A stretch of 64,000 nucleotides of DNA from Chrysoperla carnea. Taxonomy: Eukaryota; Arthropoda; Insecta; Neuroptera; Chrysopidae. Below the pieces are notes generated by a model, which made no database searches, had not been told where the DNA came from, and saw nothing but the letters and a program-made list of their open reading frames with translations. The translations under genes and the position numbers were made by a program. Below are positions 25,601-37,938 of the stretch, one piece after another (position 1 is the first letter of the stretch; every line of letters begins with the position of its first letter). The stretch is from NCBI RefSeq assembly GCF_905475395.1, contig NC_058337.1, forward strand, positions 99,380,368 through 99,444,367, read 5' to 3'.

Positions 25601-25933
25601 AAATCGGATACCTATATGGCTAAATCGCTTAAAAAGAAATATACTCCAATGTATGTCTTATATAATTATAATATGGAATGAGTAATCATTGTTCTCGGTT
25701 GACGAAAGCAGTTTCGAGGCATTTTCATGTGAATAAGGGTAACACAATAGTTTATGACAAAATTAAATGAAAATTAATTTGAAATTTTATTTTTAATACT
25801 TAGAATTTTCAGTTATTATCTTTTAAAATTTAATAATTTCACAAAAGTAAATATAATTTTCTACTAAGTGTAATTATCGATATACCTTATTTAAATTACA
25901 ACAAATAAAATACATACCAACTATAGGACCCAT
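19629..25933 (-). CDS. Vitellogenin-like lipid transfer protein, gene C (complete)
   Basis: Four coding exons on the minus strand: 25933-25918, 24568-21864, 21550-20348 and 19973-19629. They sum to 4269 nt, i.e. 1422 aa. The first residues MGPIVAVLLSILALSSATA form a clean signal peptide. The codon after MGPIV is split 1+2 by intron 1, so an ORF scan of exon 2 starts falsely at a GTG (Val). Exon 2 has the lipid-binding N-terminal module, ending with a conserved Arg-rich motif (LVRRSIIRGEDYITN) shared by all copies. Exon 3 opens with DKIYDTKCNTLGHHIEVKVF and ends GNRPLV. Exon 4 holds the second half of the reduced D-like module (EIMPQGHELVMKVNN, IIYDGRTIR, LNFEGHC). Gene C has the shortest intron 3 (374 nt) and is the most upstream member of the array in the direction of transcription. 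Expected product: a secreted lipid carrier or yolk precursor. Its exon 2 is the most diverged of the three. Confidence 0.9.
21598..21675. repeat. Short perfect-looking hairpin in intron 2 of gene C
   Basis: ACTATTTACATCCAAAACCA at about 21606 and its inverted partner AGTTTTGGATGTAAATAGTG at about 21649 form a stem of roughly 35 bp around a GCATATGC-containing centre. This could be a tiny MITE or a structured intronic RNA. Confidence 0.6.
24991..25234. repeat. MITE in intron 1 of gene C
   Basis: Terminal inverted repeats run CTAGATCATATAGATAATAC (left) and the inverse of GTATTATCTCTATGATCTAG (right, ending 25234), with CATAGAGCT/AGCTCTATG just inside. The 244-bp unit is broadly palindromic and noncoding. 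Confidence 0.6.
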
Positions 25934-25995
25934 TGTTGAATATATACTGTTAACTTCACCAAAAGGCACTACTAACAATCACTTTAAAAATTTGA

Positions 25996-26003
25996 CTTTT
26001 ATA
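25996..26003 (-). promoter_or_regulatory. TATA box of vitellogenin-like gene C
   Basis: The minus strand reads CTATAAAAGTC, 63 nt upstream of the ATG at 25933. It is followed by a leader with GCCTTTTGGTGAAGTTAACA, which is nearly the same in gene B. Confidence 0.6.
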
Positions 26004-26905
26004 GTAAATATTCCAGATAAAATTACAAATTGCATTAGTCAGGCAATTTTGTGCAATTTTAATGTGAGGTCAAAATAACATTGTTTTTGATTGACTTTAT
26101 TATTAAAATGATAAAAATTGTACTGTAAAGTATTTTCTTATGCCTGTTGTCATGTTGCGTTGAATGCGTTCGATTTCTTATTTATCGTTTAAATTACAAG
26201 AAAAGGTAAGACTTTTCGGCATCGGTGTTAGTTCTCGAAACATCGAAGTCTGGATAAAAGATATTACTATTGTCAGAATATTATATTTAGTTACGCGAAT
26301 GATATAGGCATAATATTTTATGAATGAAAGCCACCCTATAAAAGATTTTGTCAATAATTTCGATGCAAAAAGATAAAAAGTAAATATTGAAACGATAATT
26401 TTAATGATAAAATGTCACAAATGCGAAATGGTGTACGATTTTTGTAATGATTGTAGCTCCAAAGTGGATCATTTTCGGACCCATTTGCATGCAAAATTCT
26501 TGCTTCTTAAAAGTTCTCTATCAATTTCCCAATCTTAAAAATACTGCCCCTTACTTTCTCTTTCTGTATTTGTTTTCACAAATATACATATACTGCACCA
26601 AAATCCTATTTTCCACGAACGGTAGGCAGGTTATCAAATCGAATAATTGTTCCTTTTTTGAAATTCGATTAAAAATACTAACAAATAAACTCACCCAAGA
26701 CCTAATATTATCATCTAATTCCATTCGGTTGGAATTCAATGCCCTTTTTTTATTTTCGAATAAAATGAGCTTGTATTTCAAATTTTTTTTTAACACGTAG
26801 TTACTCCAGTCGCTAGTCAAACATGAAAGGGTTAACAAGAAATTTCATTTGTTTCATTTCGTGTTTTTTGACCCGAGAATGGATTTATTATTTTGGATAA
26901 AAACT

Positions 26906-28162
26906 GAAGTAACTGCACGTTAAATAAAAGTTTTTTGTGTTTAATAACAAAATTCATTACTTTACAAGATTAAAGACTTAGGAGTTTGTTTTCATATAAA
27001 GGCTTAGAAGTTTCTATCTAGAATAATTTGCAATTTTACATGTTTCTAAAATAAAAACTGGTTGACCTAACTCATAAAATAAATTGACTAACTGAATATA
27101 TTGTACAAAGGTTGAAATGGTTTTTTGTGACTTAACTCCAGAGCGAAATGCTATTGGTTTTGGGTATGCTGACATTGTTTGGGTATGTTGACAAGATACA
27201 ATAGTCCACATAAAATTTAAGTTTAACATCAACCCATAGGCGTAGAAACTGGAGTTTTCTATTTCCAAACTCCCATATTTCTACGTTCTATTCTATATCT
27301 GGGAGAGCGTTGTGCGTGCCTTTTAGAGATGGCCTGTATTTACGATAAATATTCTAATATTGCTATATGTAGGTACTGCACTGCTTCATAAGTATACACA
27401 ATAGTTATTGCGATTATTCTGGAATATCTTGTACAATATTGACTTGAAGAACAAGATAACTAAATATTGAAATTGTAACTGCACATTAAATAAAAGTTTT
27501 TGTGTTTAATAACAAAATTCATTACTTGTCAAAATTTAAGGCTTAGAAGTTTGTTTTAATATAAAGGCTTAGAAGTTTCTATCGAGAATAATTTGCTATT
27601 TTACATGTTTCTAAAATAAAAACTGCTTTGACCTAACTCATAAAATAAATTGACTATAACTGAATATATTGTCTTAGTGTCCTTTCTCAAGTTGCTTGGT
27701 TTGTGAGCTACGTGATCCTATATTAGAATTGGTTTTTTGTGAATTAAAACCAGAGCGAAATGCTACTTTGGTGATGGGTATGTTGACAAGATACAATAGT
27801 CCACATAAAACTTAAGTTGAACATCAACCCATTGGCGGAGAAACTGGAGTTTTCTATCTACCAACTCCCGTATTTCTATGCTTATGCATGTCAAAATTTC
27901 AACTTTAGGACCGCTTCCAAAAAAGCAACTTTGTACTGAGAGAAGTTCAGCTAAATCGACTTATTTTGATATGTTATATATCTGGTAGATCGTTGTGCGG
28001 GTCTTTTATAGACAGCCTGTATTTACGATAAATATTCCAGTATTGCTGTATGTACTGCACTGTATTCATGTATTCATAAACATACACAATAGTTATTGCG
28101 ATTATTCTGGAATATCTTGTATAATATTGGCTTGAAGACCAAGATAACTAAATATTGAAATT
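26906..28162. repeat. Two-unit tandem duplication of roughly 0.6 kb
   Basis: Unit 1 (about 26906-27474) and unit 2 (about 27475-28162) share long blocks. These include AAATAAAAGTTTTTTGTGTT, ATATAAAGGCTTAGAAGTTT and GATTATTCTGGAATATCTTG at the 3' end of each. Unit 2 carries extra insertions. No open frame is conserved between units. Confidence 0.65.
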
Positions 28163-28730
28163 TATGAAAAAAGAGATTAATCAAACTTTTTTTAAACATT
28201 CGCATGTGGATGCTTTTTTGCAATTATAAGCTATTTATGTTTGCACATGCCAATGAAATCAAAAAATAAGATATAAATACTCGTCCAACATCCGTATGCA
28301 GATAAAATAATTTTCACAGATAGCCATTAGTATAAGATATTTAAGCCCATCCGAAAATGTTTTTCGTCCAGATCAATAGTTCTCATAGGTTCGAATATCC
28401 TGTGAGTTCTTCACAAGCTGGGCCCCACATCCAGTGTCCTAACTTAAAATTCATATTACCTAAATACATTATATATTTGAACTCCCCACATCCACACATT
28501 CATCCAAAATTTTACTTCGTGGCTTCTAGGCTGATGAATAATGAATAGACTTGTCTTTTCCAATGTGAGTTGAGCCTGGTAGTCATAATGAATATATCTA
28601 TGGCAGTCTGATTACAATAAGTGGTACAAAAGTTATTAAGTTTATTATAGCGGATATTTAACATCAATATTTTGGCTTGACCATTGCAGTAAATTCAGAA
28701 ATTCATTTATTCGTATCTTCCTATCAAATT

Positions 28731-28881
28731 TATATTGCACTAAAAAGTAGAAAATAATTTTTCTAATGAATCGCTCATCTCATACATGACTATTTGTAAA
28801 GCTCAAGTTAGACACGCTCAATTTACTACAAGGATGATTCGAATCGACTCAGGAAAAATTATTTCCTACTTTTTAGTACAA
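28731..28881. repeat. Small inverted repeat
   Basis: TTGCACTAAAAAGTAGAAAA near 28734 is mirrored by CTACTTTTTAGTACAAT near 28865. A second pair, AATAATTTTTCTAATGAATC and GAAAAATTATTTCC, supports a decayed MITE of about 150 bp. Confidence 0.45.
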
Positions 28882-29189
28882 TAAAAGCTTGTCCCTAAAA
28901 AGGTATTTTTATTACCTTTTTATTTTTATTTTAATTAATTTACATTAATATTTATACGATAATAACGTCACTCAATTGCTTTGCTTTCCCGGAACCGCTC
29001 TACTAACACTTAAACTTTATGGTATGGTATTAAAGCTCAAATTGACAAGAACCATCCTCGTACTTCGAGGAATATTATAAAAAAAGAATTAGCGAAATCG
29101 ATTCAGCTGCTCTCGAGATTTGCGCTTAGCAACATATTCAGCGATTCATTTTTATATTATAGATATTAAAGCTTGTATATACATAGAGG

Positions 29190-30530
29190 TAAATTTGTGG
29201 ATATATAAATATTAAAAGTTTATCAATGAATTTTTTGAAAATTCATCAAAATTTTATCTGTTAAAAATATCAGAGAAATAATTCATTAAATACAAAATTG
29301 TTTTAAAAATTATGCTCTAAATGTCGTCATGAAAATGATCATAGCAATTTTTCACACGTTTTTAAAACTATTAATTTTTAAACATATTATTCATCTGAAG
29401 TACATAAAAATTTTAACTGTTTTTTGAGAGTACCTAATAATATATTACTGTATTAAGACTAGGCTAACAATGCCTAGGAGTTTTAAGGCATCTACATAGA
29501 GTGTTTGTTAATTCGATGCCTTCCTTGATAGAAACTAGACTAGTACTGAAAAAGATAGATTTGGAGTTTACGAAAACATTTCATGAGGTGATTTAATAGG
29601 TACTACAGGCCGCACTGTTTGATTGTTGGTAATGTAATTCAGTGTACCTATACATATATTTTATCATAAATTACACAGGAACTAAATTTCTTCAAATCAA
29701 TTTAAAACAGCTAATTTTTCACCTTTTGTATTTTGTTAATTATCTAGTCTAGAGCGATTGACTAATATTCCGGATGTTGCCCGAGGCCCTACTGGCTCAA
29801 TTTTGTATATCCCCCCACCCTCCACTGAAACAGTTAAATGTCAAAATAGGACCAATAAGGTTTCTAGCAACATTCGGAGTATTAATCTATAAGCTTATCT
29901 GAACAAGAATCGATTGAAAAATGCAGCCCTCGCATATTTTTCACCTCAACTCAGTTTCGAAAAATAACATTTATTAGTCGGGAAATTATTAGTCGAGAAG
30001 TAAAACACATTACATGGCAGACAGCGGATCATGGTTTTTATACCATACGGGGGAAAATTTTTGTATGGATGTGTAGGTACAGCAAAATCACCATGGGACG
30101 TGCTTTTTCTATTTAAAAGAACTTTCTCATGCTGGAAATTTTAAAATTACTTTTATTAAAGTAAAAAAGATAAAGTTTTTTTAAAATCTGTTTTTACTCT
30201 TCTGAATGGAGCTAATCCCAAGATATTGAAATTAGCAAACTACACAACGATCGATGAATCGTTAATATAAACTGCACGTCACGGTCACGGTCACGTCGTT
30301 TGGAATTTGAAAATGTTTTTCATTTATTTGCTTAATTTAAAAAGTTTATAAAATTTATCAATGAATTTTGTGACAACTCATCAAAATTTTATCGGTTTTA
30401 CATTAGCTATAAATAATAATTCTTGAAATGCAAACATATTGATCATGACGGATGGCGTCATGTGATCACATTTTCACACTTTTATAATGATATACAATTT
30501 TTAAATCTTCTAAAATTTATTTATTTCTAT
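29190..30530. repeat. Pair of diverged direct repeats
   Basis: Segments at about 29215-29390 and 30345-30520 share CATCAAAATTTTATC(T/G)GTT, TTATCAATGAATTTT and a later ATGATCA/TTTTCACAC pattern. They are probably old copies of one noncoding element. No genes are seen between them. Confidence 0.35.
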
Positions 30531-30958
30531 TGTTATGTAGTACCTACTTTGCCAAGTAATTCGCCCAGGCGCTTTCTTTGTTTTGAATAGATAATTACAA
30601 ATTTTGAGGGCTTAATTTTTTGTATCTTTTTAATTTTTGTATCTATTTTAACAAAAAGGTTCTATTTTCATTTTTTCATATAGTTGTCCGTCTTCAAGTT
30701 ACCTATAAGCAGTTTAGTATTTGAGACAAACCTAAAATGGCCGTTTTCAAGACAAAAAACAATATTAAATAAATGAAAAGAAACATTTAACTGAGTTAAT
30801 TGTTAAAAAACCCTGTACCTATAGTTATTGTTGATTAAGCAATTTTGTTTTTTTTTTACGCTAAGTAAGTAAAGAAATATAGTAACTCCTAGACAAAAGT
30901 AAAACCTGTAAAAGGCTCATTAATTTACAATATTATAAATATCATAATTTGGTGTTAT

Positions 30959-31735
30959 AGCAAAATTAAATTTTTTGAATTCTGAATATCATAAAAGTTT
31001 AAAACTTCGATTTTTTTGATAACACAGAAAAATTTTGGGTCATTCTTTTCAGCTGTGATGTCAATTTTCCGCTACCTATCAATTATGTGCTTAATTCCGG
31101 AACCAGGACTCCACATTCTTGAGACCAATTAGAGCTAGGCTAATTTTGATCACATATTTGAAAAGTATGGCCCTAATTTAGTAGGATTACATACTTGGTT
31201 TATTAAAATTGGATAAAATTTGGATGTGATAGAGCAAAATTAAATTTTTTGGATTCTGATCACGTCATTAAGTTAAAAAAATTTGATTTTTTTGGTAACA
31301 CAGGCAAATTTGATCCGATCTTATTTTATTTTTTTTTTAAACCCCCTAATTTTGGGTCATTCTTTTCAGCTGTGATGTCAATTTTCCGATAGCTATCACT
31401 TATATGCTTAATTCCGGAACTAGGGCTCCACATTCTTGAAAGCAATTAGAGCTAGGTTAATTTTGATCACATATTTGAAAAGTACAGTCCAAATTTAGTA
31501 GGATTACATACTTGGTTTATCAAAATTGGATAAAATTTGGATGTGATGGAGCAAAATTAAATTTTTTGGATTCTGATGACGTCATAGAGTTAAAAAAGTT
31601 TTTTTTTGATAACGCAGACAAATTTGATCTGATCTCATTGGAATTTTTTTTGAAATCCACTAATTTTGGGTCATTCTTTTCAACTGTGATGTCAATTGTT
31701 CGCTAGCTAACACTTATTAGTTTAATTTCGGGACC
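30959..31735 (+). repeat. Tandem array of about 2.6 units of a 270-320-bp repeat
   Basis: Units start at about 30959, 31232 and 31550 with AGCAAAATTAAATTTTTTGG. Each has TGGGTCATTCTTTTCAGCTG and TGTGATGTCAATTTTC. The first two units also run on through TTAGAGCTAGG, TACATACTTGGTTTAT and AATTTGGATGTGAT. The same unit, inverted, forms the core of the hAT-type element at 34432-34974. Confidence 0.7.
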
Positions 31736-32309
31736 AAATCAACAATACCAGGTATCTACATCAATATAGTAATAATATTATGAATTTATTAATTTAATAT
31801 TAATAATAATATTAGTGTTTAATATTATTAATCATTACAATATTGGCTTTTCATCTCTGGAAAAATACATACAAGCTCAAAGTATGAAATATGTGTACTT
31901 ATAGTCTAAAAATAGAATCTTTACATTGTAGGTACAAAACAGTAAATATTTTGAACTTATTTTCATAAAGTAAAAAATTTATATAAACATAGTTCTTAGA
32001 TAGTCCAACAACACTAAGCAGGTGCACGATTGAGCGAGACATTAAAATTTAATTACAGGACTGACTCTAAATTTTGGATCCCGACGACGCAACTTGGGGC
32101 ACTTGTTCACCAGACCATTCTTTGATTTAAGTAATGTTTCCATGGCGGAGTCATGGTGTGGTTTTCAAGGCCACTAAGAGAAAATTTTGACCGTCCCCAC
32201 TTCTCAATCCTTTGAAAAAACACTATATATAATACACGATAATACATGTTGATTTTAGGAGGAACAAAGTTAACAAAATTTTTGAGCTTGTTTTTTATTA
32301 AGCGTGACT

Positions 32310-32510
32310 TTAATCGGGCGTGATATCAACAATAAAAGCGAAGTATTTGACACTCTTCTCTTCTTGCAATAAGGCTGATTTTACCTTTTGGACACAAAAT
32401 TCAATGAATTCATATTTAATATCGGCTGAAAGATAGTGTACCTCAAACGTTTGAGTTATTGTTGACAAATCTTCGCTTTCTCTCCAAATTTTTGCGAAGA
32501 ATCGGATCAT
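32310..32510 (-). pseudogene. Transposase fragment (hAT/ZMYM1-like, DUF4371 region)
   Basis: The minus-strand ORF of 66 aa contains HYLSADIKYEFIEFCVQKVK followed by VKYFAFIVDITPD. This resembles the segment before the catalytic Asp in DUF4371/ZMYM1-type hAT transposases (family pattern: LS.dIq.EfI...., ..k.fsiivD.T.D). The ORF is cut off immediately afterwards and no ends were found. It is a remnant with no cellular role. Confidence 0.55.
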
Positions 32511-33879
32511 AATGACTTATAGGCCAGTTTTCAGAGATTACTTATCTTCTGTGTGTCTCAAAATTGTGACTACTCTACTCGATTTCATACCCCGTTTTCC
32601 AAATGGCGGCGTTAAAAAAGCCGTATCTAGCTCCCCAGCGAATTACTCAAACTTAAAGTAATTGGGTAATATTAATGTTTTTCTTTTCGCTGATCTCAAA
32701 AAAGTAGGTACTTAAAAAAACGTGGGACTTTATATTACTGCGGATTGCCTAGGCTAGGGTTAGAAAACTCACTACTCAAATATCTCTTAGTGCAGGAAAA
32801 AATAATCTATGTAGTAATGGAAAAATTTATAATGCTCTGCTTCTACACCTTCTTGTATTTATTTTTTTTTAAATATTTTTATAAACATTGTTTTTGTTTT
32901 TTGTTTATGTTTTTCTAATATTATTTAACCTTCTGTTATGACTTATTAAATATTTTGACTGAAAAATTGACTGAATAAAAAATGATCAAACTAACTGAGT
33001 CAAATGGTGTGACCTGTGGCGCGTTCACAAAATTAGTGGTATATGTGCATTTATAATGCATATCAAAAAATGGATCCAAAAGCCGTCAAAAGAGAGATAT
33101 ATTCAATAGGTAATAGAAGTTTTATCGAAATATAAAAATCTATCTTTTTCAGGACAATTATATACCCGGAAAATTAACCTCCGCATTATTTAATGTAGAA
33201 TTTAAACAATATGGTTCGTTTGTACTCACAAAAAGAATATTTCTTCCTTCTGTGGTACTATTTTGTACCGCTCATTTTTCGAGATATTGAATATATTATA
33301 TACATGCGAAAGAGCGCAACTAATGAATAATTAATGAAGAAAATAAAAGGGAATAAATAAAAATTACGGTGTAAGAATCAAAAAATATAGGAACCAACCA
33401 CTTTGTATTAGTAAACATGTTGCAAATTCTATTGAATTCAGCTATAAACATTTGTTTCTTAGAAAAAAAACTATAAAAATGATATGATTTTTCGTTTTGG
33501 ATGTTTGTTATAAAACCGCAAAACCACAGCTGTAAGAAGAACATAATGGAGAAAAAAATATTTTGAAAAAATTCATTTTCTAATCATTATTTACTATGTT
33601 ATATGTACCTACAAAAAATGCATTTTTTAAGGTACAAACGAGGAAAATTATCTCCTGATAATCTGCAATATTCACAAAGATCATAAACAACTTCTAGAAC
33701 CCAACGCAAAAAACAGCATCTCGATTCATCTTACTTTAGAAATTTCGCGGTAAAATGTTAAGTTTCCTAATTTACATCTAAATTTTTATAGACTAATATG
33801 TATATACCAACAAAATTTTAGTTTACCATCTAAGACAACTGTATTTGATGTGATAATTTAGTTTCTTTTAATGAATTGC

Positions 33880-34210
33880 CGAAGGAAATGAAGCTATTGC
33901 TGATAATAGAATATTGAAACAATTTCTTCAAATGTTCACCGATTCTACCTAATAGTTGTCAAAAATGACCATCGTTATAATATACAATATATACATATCT
34001 GTACGTTTATGTGTCTGTAAACTCGCTAGCGGTCGCAATTTAATCCCTATTTGAATTAAATTTGGTATCAAAAAAAGTTTTAGTATTTGAAAGGTCAAGT
34101 TCCTTAATGTGAATATTTTCAACTTGAATAAAATTTTTGTATTTTTTAAGCAAAAAAGTACTCTTGTGATTTTTTCAAGAAAAATGTGAAAAATTAAATG
34201 TCATCAAGTA
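33880..34210. repeat. Dispersed repeat family B, copy 2
   Basis: GAATTGCCGAAGGAAATGAA and TTTGAAAGGTCAAGTTCC are reverse complements of landmarks at 7725-7830. It is noncoding and the boundaries are approximate. Confidence 0.4.
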
Positions 34211-34431
34211 AATTTTTTTTTTGTTTGTTAAAGATGTACCCGGAATAGCTTAAATCTTATCTCAGGTCAATTTGTTTTATTAAAAATTGTTAATCAAAAA
34301 AAAGTTTATACACTTCTGGTATTATATTTAGTAACAAAATCATGATAGAAAATCAATTTATTAGTAATATGCCTATTATAAACAGCAGTTATCTAATAAA
34401 AGTTTAAAGTCATTTCATGAGAATATTTCAT

Positions 34432-34974
34432 CAGGGCCGTAACGAGGGTTCATAGCGCCGATGGCAAGTATTTAGGTTGCGCCTTATATATATCGAGATC
34501 GGCTCTAATGATTTTGATGAAATTTCGTATACTGATGGTATTTAACATAACAGTAAAGGCAAAATGGGGGAGAGTTGCCAACTTTATGACGTCATCAGAA
34601 TCAAGAAAATTTAATTTTGCTCTATCACATCCAAATTTTATCCAATTTTGATAAACCAAGTATGTATTCCTACTAAATTTGGGTCATACTTAACAAATTT
34701 GTGATCAAAATTAACCTAGTCATAATAGATTTCAAGAATGTGGAGTCCTGGTCCAAAAGTAATGGCCCAAAATTAATAGGTTTCATAAAAAATTCCAATA
34801 AGATCGGATCAAATTTGCGTGTTATAAAAAAATCGATTTTTTTAACTTTATGACTTTATGTAAATAAATGAAAGTCTTTTACATGATTTTTAAAAAATAC
34901 GTTTTGTTTTGCACCTCTATTTCTGATGCGCCGGTGGTGGGTGCCTCTTTTGCCACGCCCTAGTTACGGACCTG
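34432..34974. mobile_element. Nonautonomous hAT-type element with 8-bp target duplication
   Basis: It starts CAGGGCCGTAACGAGG and ends, reverse-complemented, CAGGTCCGTAACTAGG. It is flanked by perfect 8-bp direct repeats TATTTCAT (34424-34431 and 34975-34982). The 543-bp body has no transposase and contains an inverted copy of the repeat unit arrayed at 30959-31735. The TIR and TSD lengths fit the hAT superfamily. Confidence 0.8.
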
Positions 34975-35899
34975 TATTTCATATCAATACAATATCATTA
35001 TCAATACAAAAAAAAAATAATTACACTTCAACTTCTTCTATTCCCATTTTACAACCTACAACCTTGCTACGTAGATTGTGCTCTGTAAGTAGTGTACTCT
35101 GTTGTAGATGAAGAAGGATTTCATTTAAATCCGATGATCTTCGGAAGTGGAAATTCGAGATACGAATCCCTAATTCTCTCTTGGTTGGCTTCTGACATAG
35201 GTTTATAGTTAAGGTGTAATTTAATTAAATATAGCACCGTTATATCGTGTTGACTACAATCGAATTGTATTTGTATGATTTTAGTCGCAGAAACAAATAT
35301 TCAATACGGTTAAAGTTCGAAAAATTTGAACAGATCGGCATTCGATTCGTTAGAGCGTCAGGAAATTTTGTGACCAAAATTGATTTATAAGAAATTAAAA
35401 ACATGGGGGCTTTTGGGGTCACTGAACACGAATATCACGCCAGAATTGGTTTCCGAAGTACCTGGTTCCCAGGGGTAAATAGTATCCCCGTCGTCTCCTT
35501 GAGTTTTCGGGAAATTAGTTATATAATCGGTCCAAACTCTTTACTTAGGAGTTTTTAGAGCCTCTGAATACGAATATCGCGAGAAAATTGGATGGTACCT
35601 GTGTATCCTTTATACTAGTTTAACTAATAGTTGTTATACGCATGTTGGATTAAAGGGAGCGCCGGGCTAGACACGGACCGCACTATCGAGCAGTGTTGTT
35701 TTATAAGATATTTTCAAGAAAATACAGATACATCAATAAATTTCTATTACCTAAACGTAATCAACATAGGTCATTTAGGTTACCAATGAAAACAAAAACA
35801 TAATAAATTTTTAGTCTTTTTTTTAAATTTTATTTAAGGTCACTTTTTAGTCGTCTTTGTGTCTGATATCTTATATATTTAAACGAGCAATTCTTGTAC

Positions 35900-35947
<48 letters not shown>
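35900..35947. repeat. (TA)n microsatellite
   Basis: About 24 uninterrupted TA units, followed by a dispersed-repeat sequence (ATCTTGGAAATGGCTCCAAC). Slippage and length variation are likely. Confidence 0.9.
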
Positions 35948-35949
<2 letters not shown>

Positions 35950-36073
35950 ACGATCTTGGAAATGGCTCCAACGATTTTCATGAAAATGAGTATGTAGGGG
36001 TTTTTTGGGGCGATAAGTCGATCTAGCTAGGTTTCATTTATCAGAAATGTCCCTTTATCCGTCTTTTCATGAA

Positions 36074-36335
36074 AAATTCATCAGACATCTATTGGTGTAT
36101 AACGTAGTTAATGAAATACAATGTAAATTATAACATAAAAAAAAGGAGGCGTTTGAGTAGTCTAAAGTGAAAAAATTCATCAGACATCTATTGGTGTATA
36201 ACGTAGTTAATGAAATACAATGCAAATTATAACATAACAAAAAGGAGGCGTTTGAGTAGTCTAAAGTGAAAAATATGACTCTTGCTGACATCTATTGGCG
36301 AATAACCGAGCAAAGCTCGGTCATCCAGATATTAA
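36074..36335. repeat. 99-bp minisatellite-like tandem duplication with hairpin end
   Basis: Two nearly identical 99-bp units start ATTCATCAGACATCTATTGG (36076 and 36175). A partial third follows (TGACATCTATTGGCG), ending in a GC hairpin CCGAGCAAAGCTCGG at about 36306-36320. The layout of microsatellite, minisatellite and terminal hairpin resembles nonautonomous Helitron/Helentron-type elements, but the ends were not proven. Confidence 0.6.
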
Positions 36336-37067
36336 TTAATAAATTATGTATAAATGTTAGTTATTTAATATCTATAAAAAAAAACTATAGATAGGTACTA
36401 AGATTTTAAAAACAATTTTCCGTAATTATTTTTGTCATTCAGATTAGCAAAAATAAATCCAAATTGCCTTTTTTGGATCTGACTTAGAAAAAGATAGATT
36501 GGTTTCAAATTTTAATATAGGTAAACAACGCCTTGATACTGGTTAACTCAACGTACACAATACATAGTATAAAACAAAGCTTCCGTTTGCCAGTCCCTAA
36601 TACCTATCAATGCTTAGATCTTTTAAAATACGCAACGGATTGTTTTCTAACAGATAGTGATTCAAGAGAAAGGTTCCTATAACATGCATAATATAGTAGA
36701 TTAAGGGGTTAAAAGGAATGTGCTTCAAAAAAGTTGTCGATTAAGCTCAAATATTGAGAAGATATACAACCATCTTCAAGAATTGTTTTGATCTATTTTT
36801 ATCTTTCGGGGGGGTGGAAAGGTGGAGCAAGATAAAGTGGGCATGAATAATCGAATATTTTCAAATATACTCAAGTGGGGTATCAAATAAAAAAGCATGA
36901 CTGAGACATTACAAAACTAACTCCTATGGAAGGAGATATGTTGAAGAGGAGAAAAGTTTATTAAAAGAGATATACATACTAAAAGTAATTCCTCAACCGC
37001 ATTTTTAATTAAACACATGGTAATGATAAATAAACAAGCATGGTAATAGACTTCGGAGAGTTCCATT

Positions 37068-37626
37068 GTTATACCATGTATATATGAAATATACATAGTA
37101 TATTAAGTTTAGTCCCAAGTTTGTAACGCTTAAAAATAATGATGCTAGGAAAAAAATTTTGTCATAGGTGTTCATAAAATCACCTAATTAGTCCATTTCC
37201 AGCTGTCCGTCCGTCCGTCAGTGTACACGATAACTCAAAAACGAAAAAAGATATCGAGCTGAAAGCTTTTTACAGCGTATTCAGGACGTAAAAAATGAAG
37301 TCCAGTTCGTAAATGAGCGTCATAGGTCAATTGGGTCTTGGGTTCGTAGGACCCATCTTGCATACCGTTAGAGATAGAACAAAAGTTTAAATATAAAAAA
37401 TGTCCCTTATCAAAAATTAAACAACTTTTGTTTGAAACATTTTTTCGTAAACATCAGTGTTTACCCGTGAGGGCGCCAATTAGGCGGAAATTTTATAATA
37501 TGTACTATACTTGATTATCAGTTATGTATGTGTCACATGTTTGTATGTGTAATGTGATAAAGAAATCAACACTGACTATGCATGGTATTTCAACAATTAA
37601 CTCAGTCAATTGTTTGTTTTCACTTG
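37068..37626 (+). repeat. Dispersed repeat family A, copy 2
   Basis: Runs from TTATACCATGTATATATGAA to CAATTGTTTGTTTTCACTTG and is close to the copy at 40838-41490 along most of its length. It includes the short CCGT repeat CTGTCCGTCCGTCCGTCAGT. It has no ORF that looks coding. Confidence 0.75.
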
Positions 37627-37938
37627 TTTTAAATTAAAATTGCAATATTTTAAATTGTTATACCCATAGATAATAAATATTTATATTATAATTGATTGTC
37701 TATGGTTATACCTATTCGATAGTTGGATATAAACCTACTTAGCCATAAATATTAACAAAATCAAGCATGGGAATAAAAAGTTAAACTATGTTTCGCTTTT
37801 TATTCTCAGGCGTTTTACAATGTAACGCTGCTAAGTTTTTTCCAGATGGCAGCATGATCTAAATTGACCCCGTGAACTAATTTGACGCTCAAACTCAGCG
37901 TCACGCGTCAGCATGGAAATACATCTTAATGTTTATAC

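Noticed and set aside
36067-36291. 74-aa repetitive ORF
   Set aside because: It simply reads through a 99-bp tandem duplication whose unit length is divisible by 3. There is no protein-like composition.
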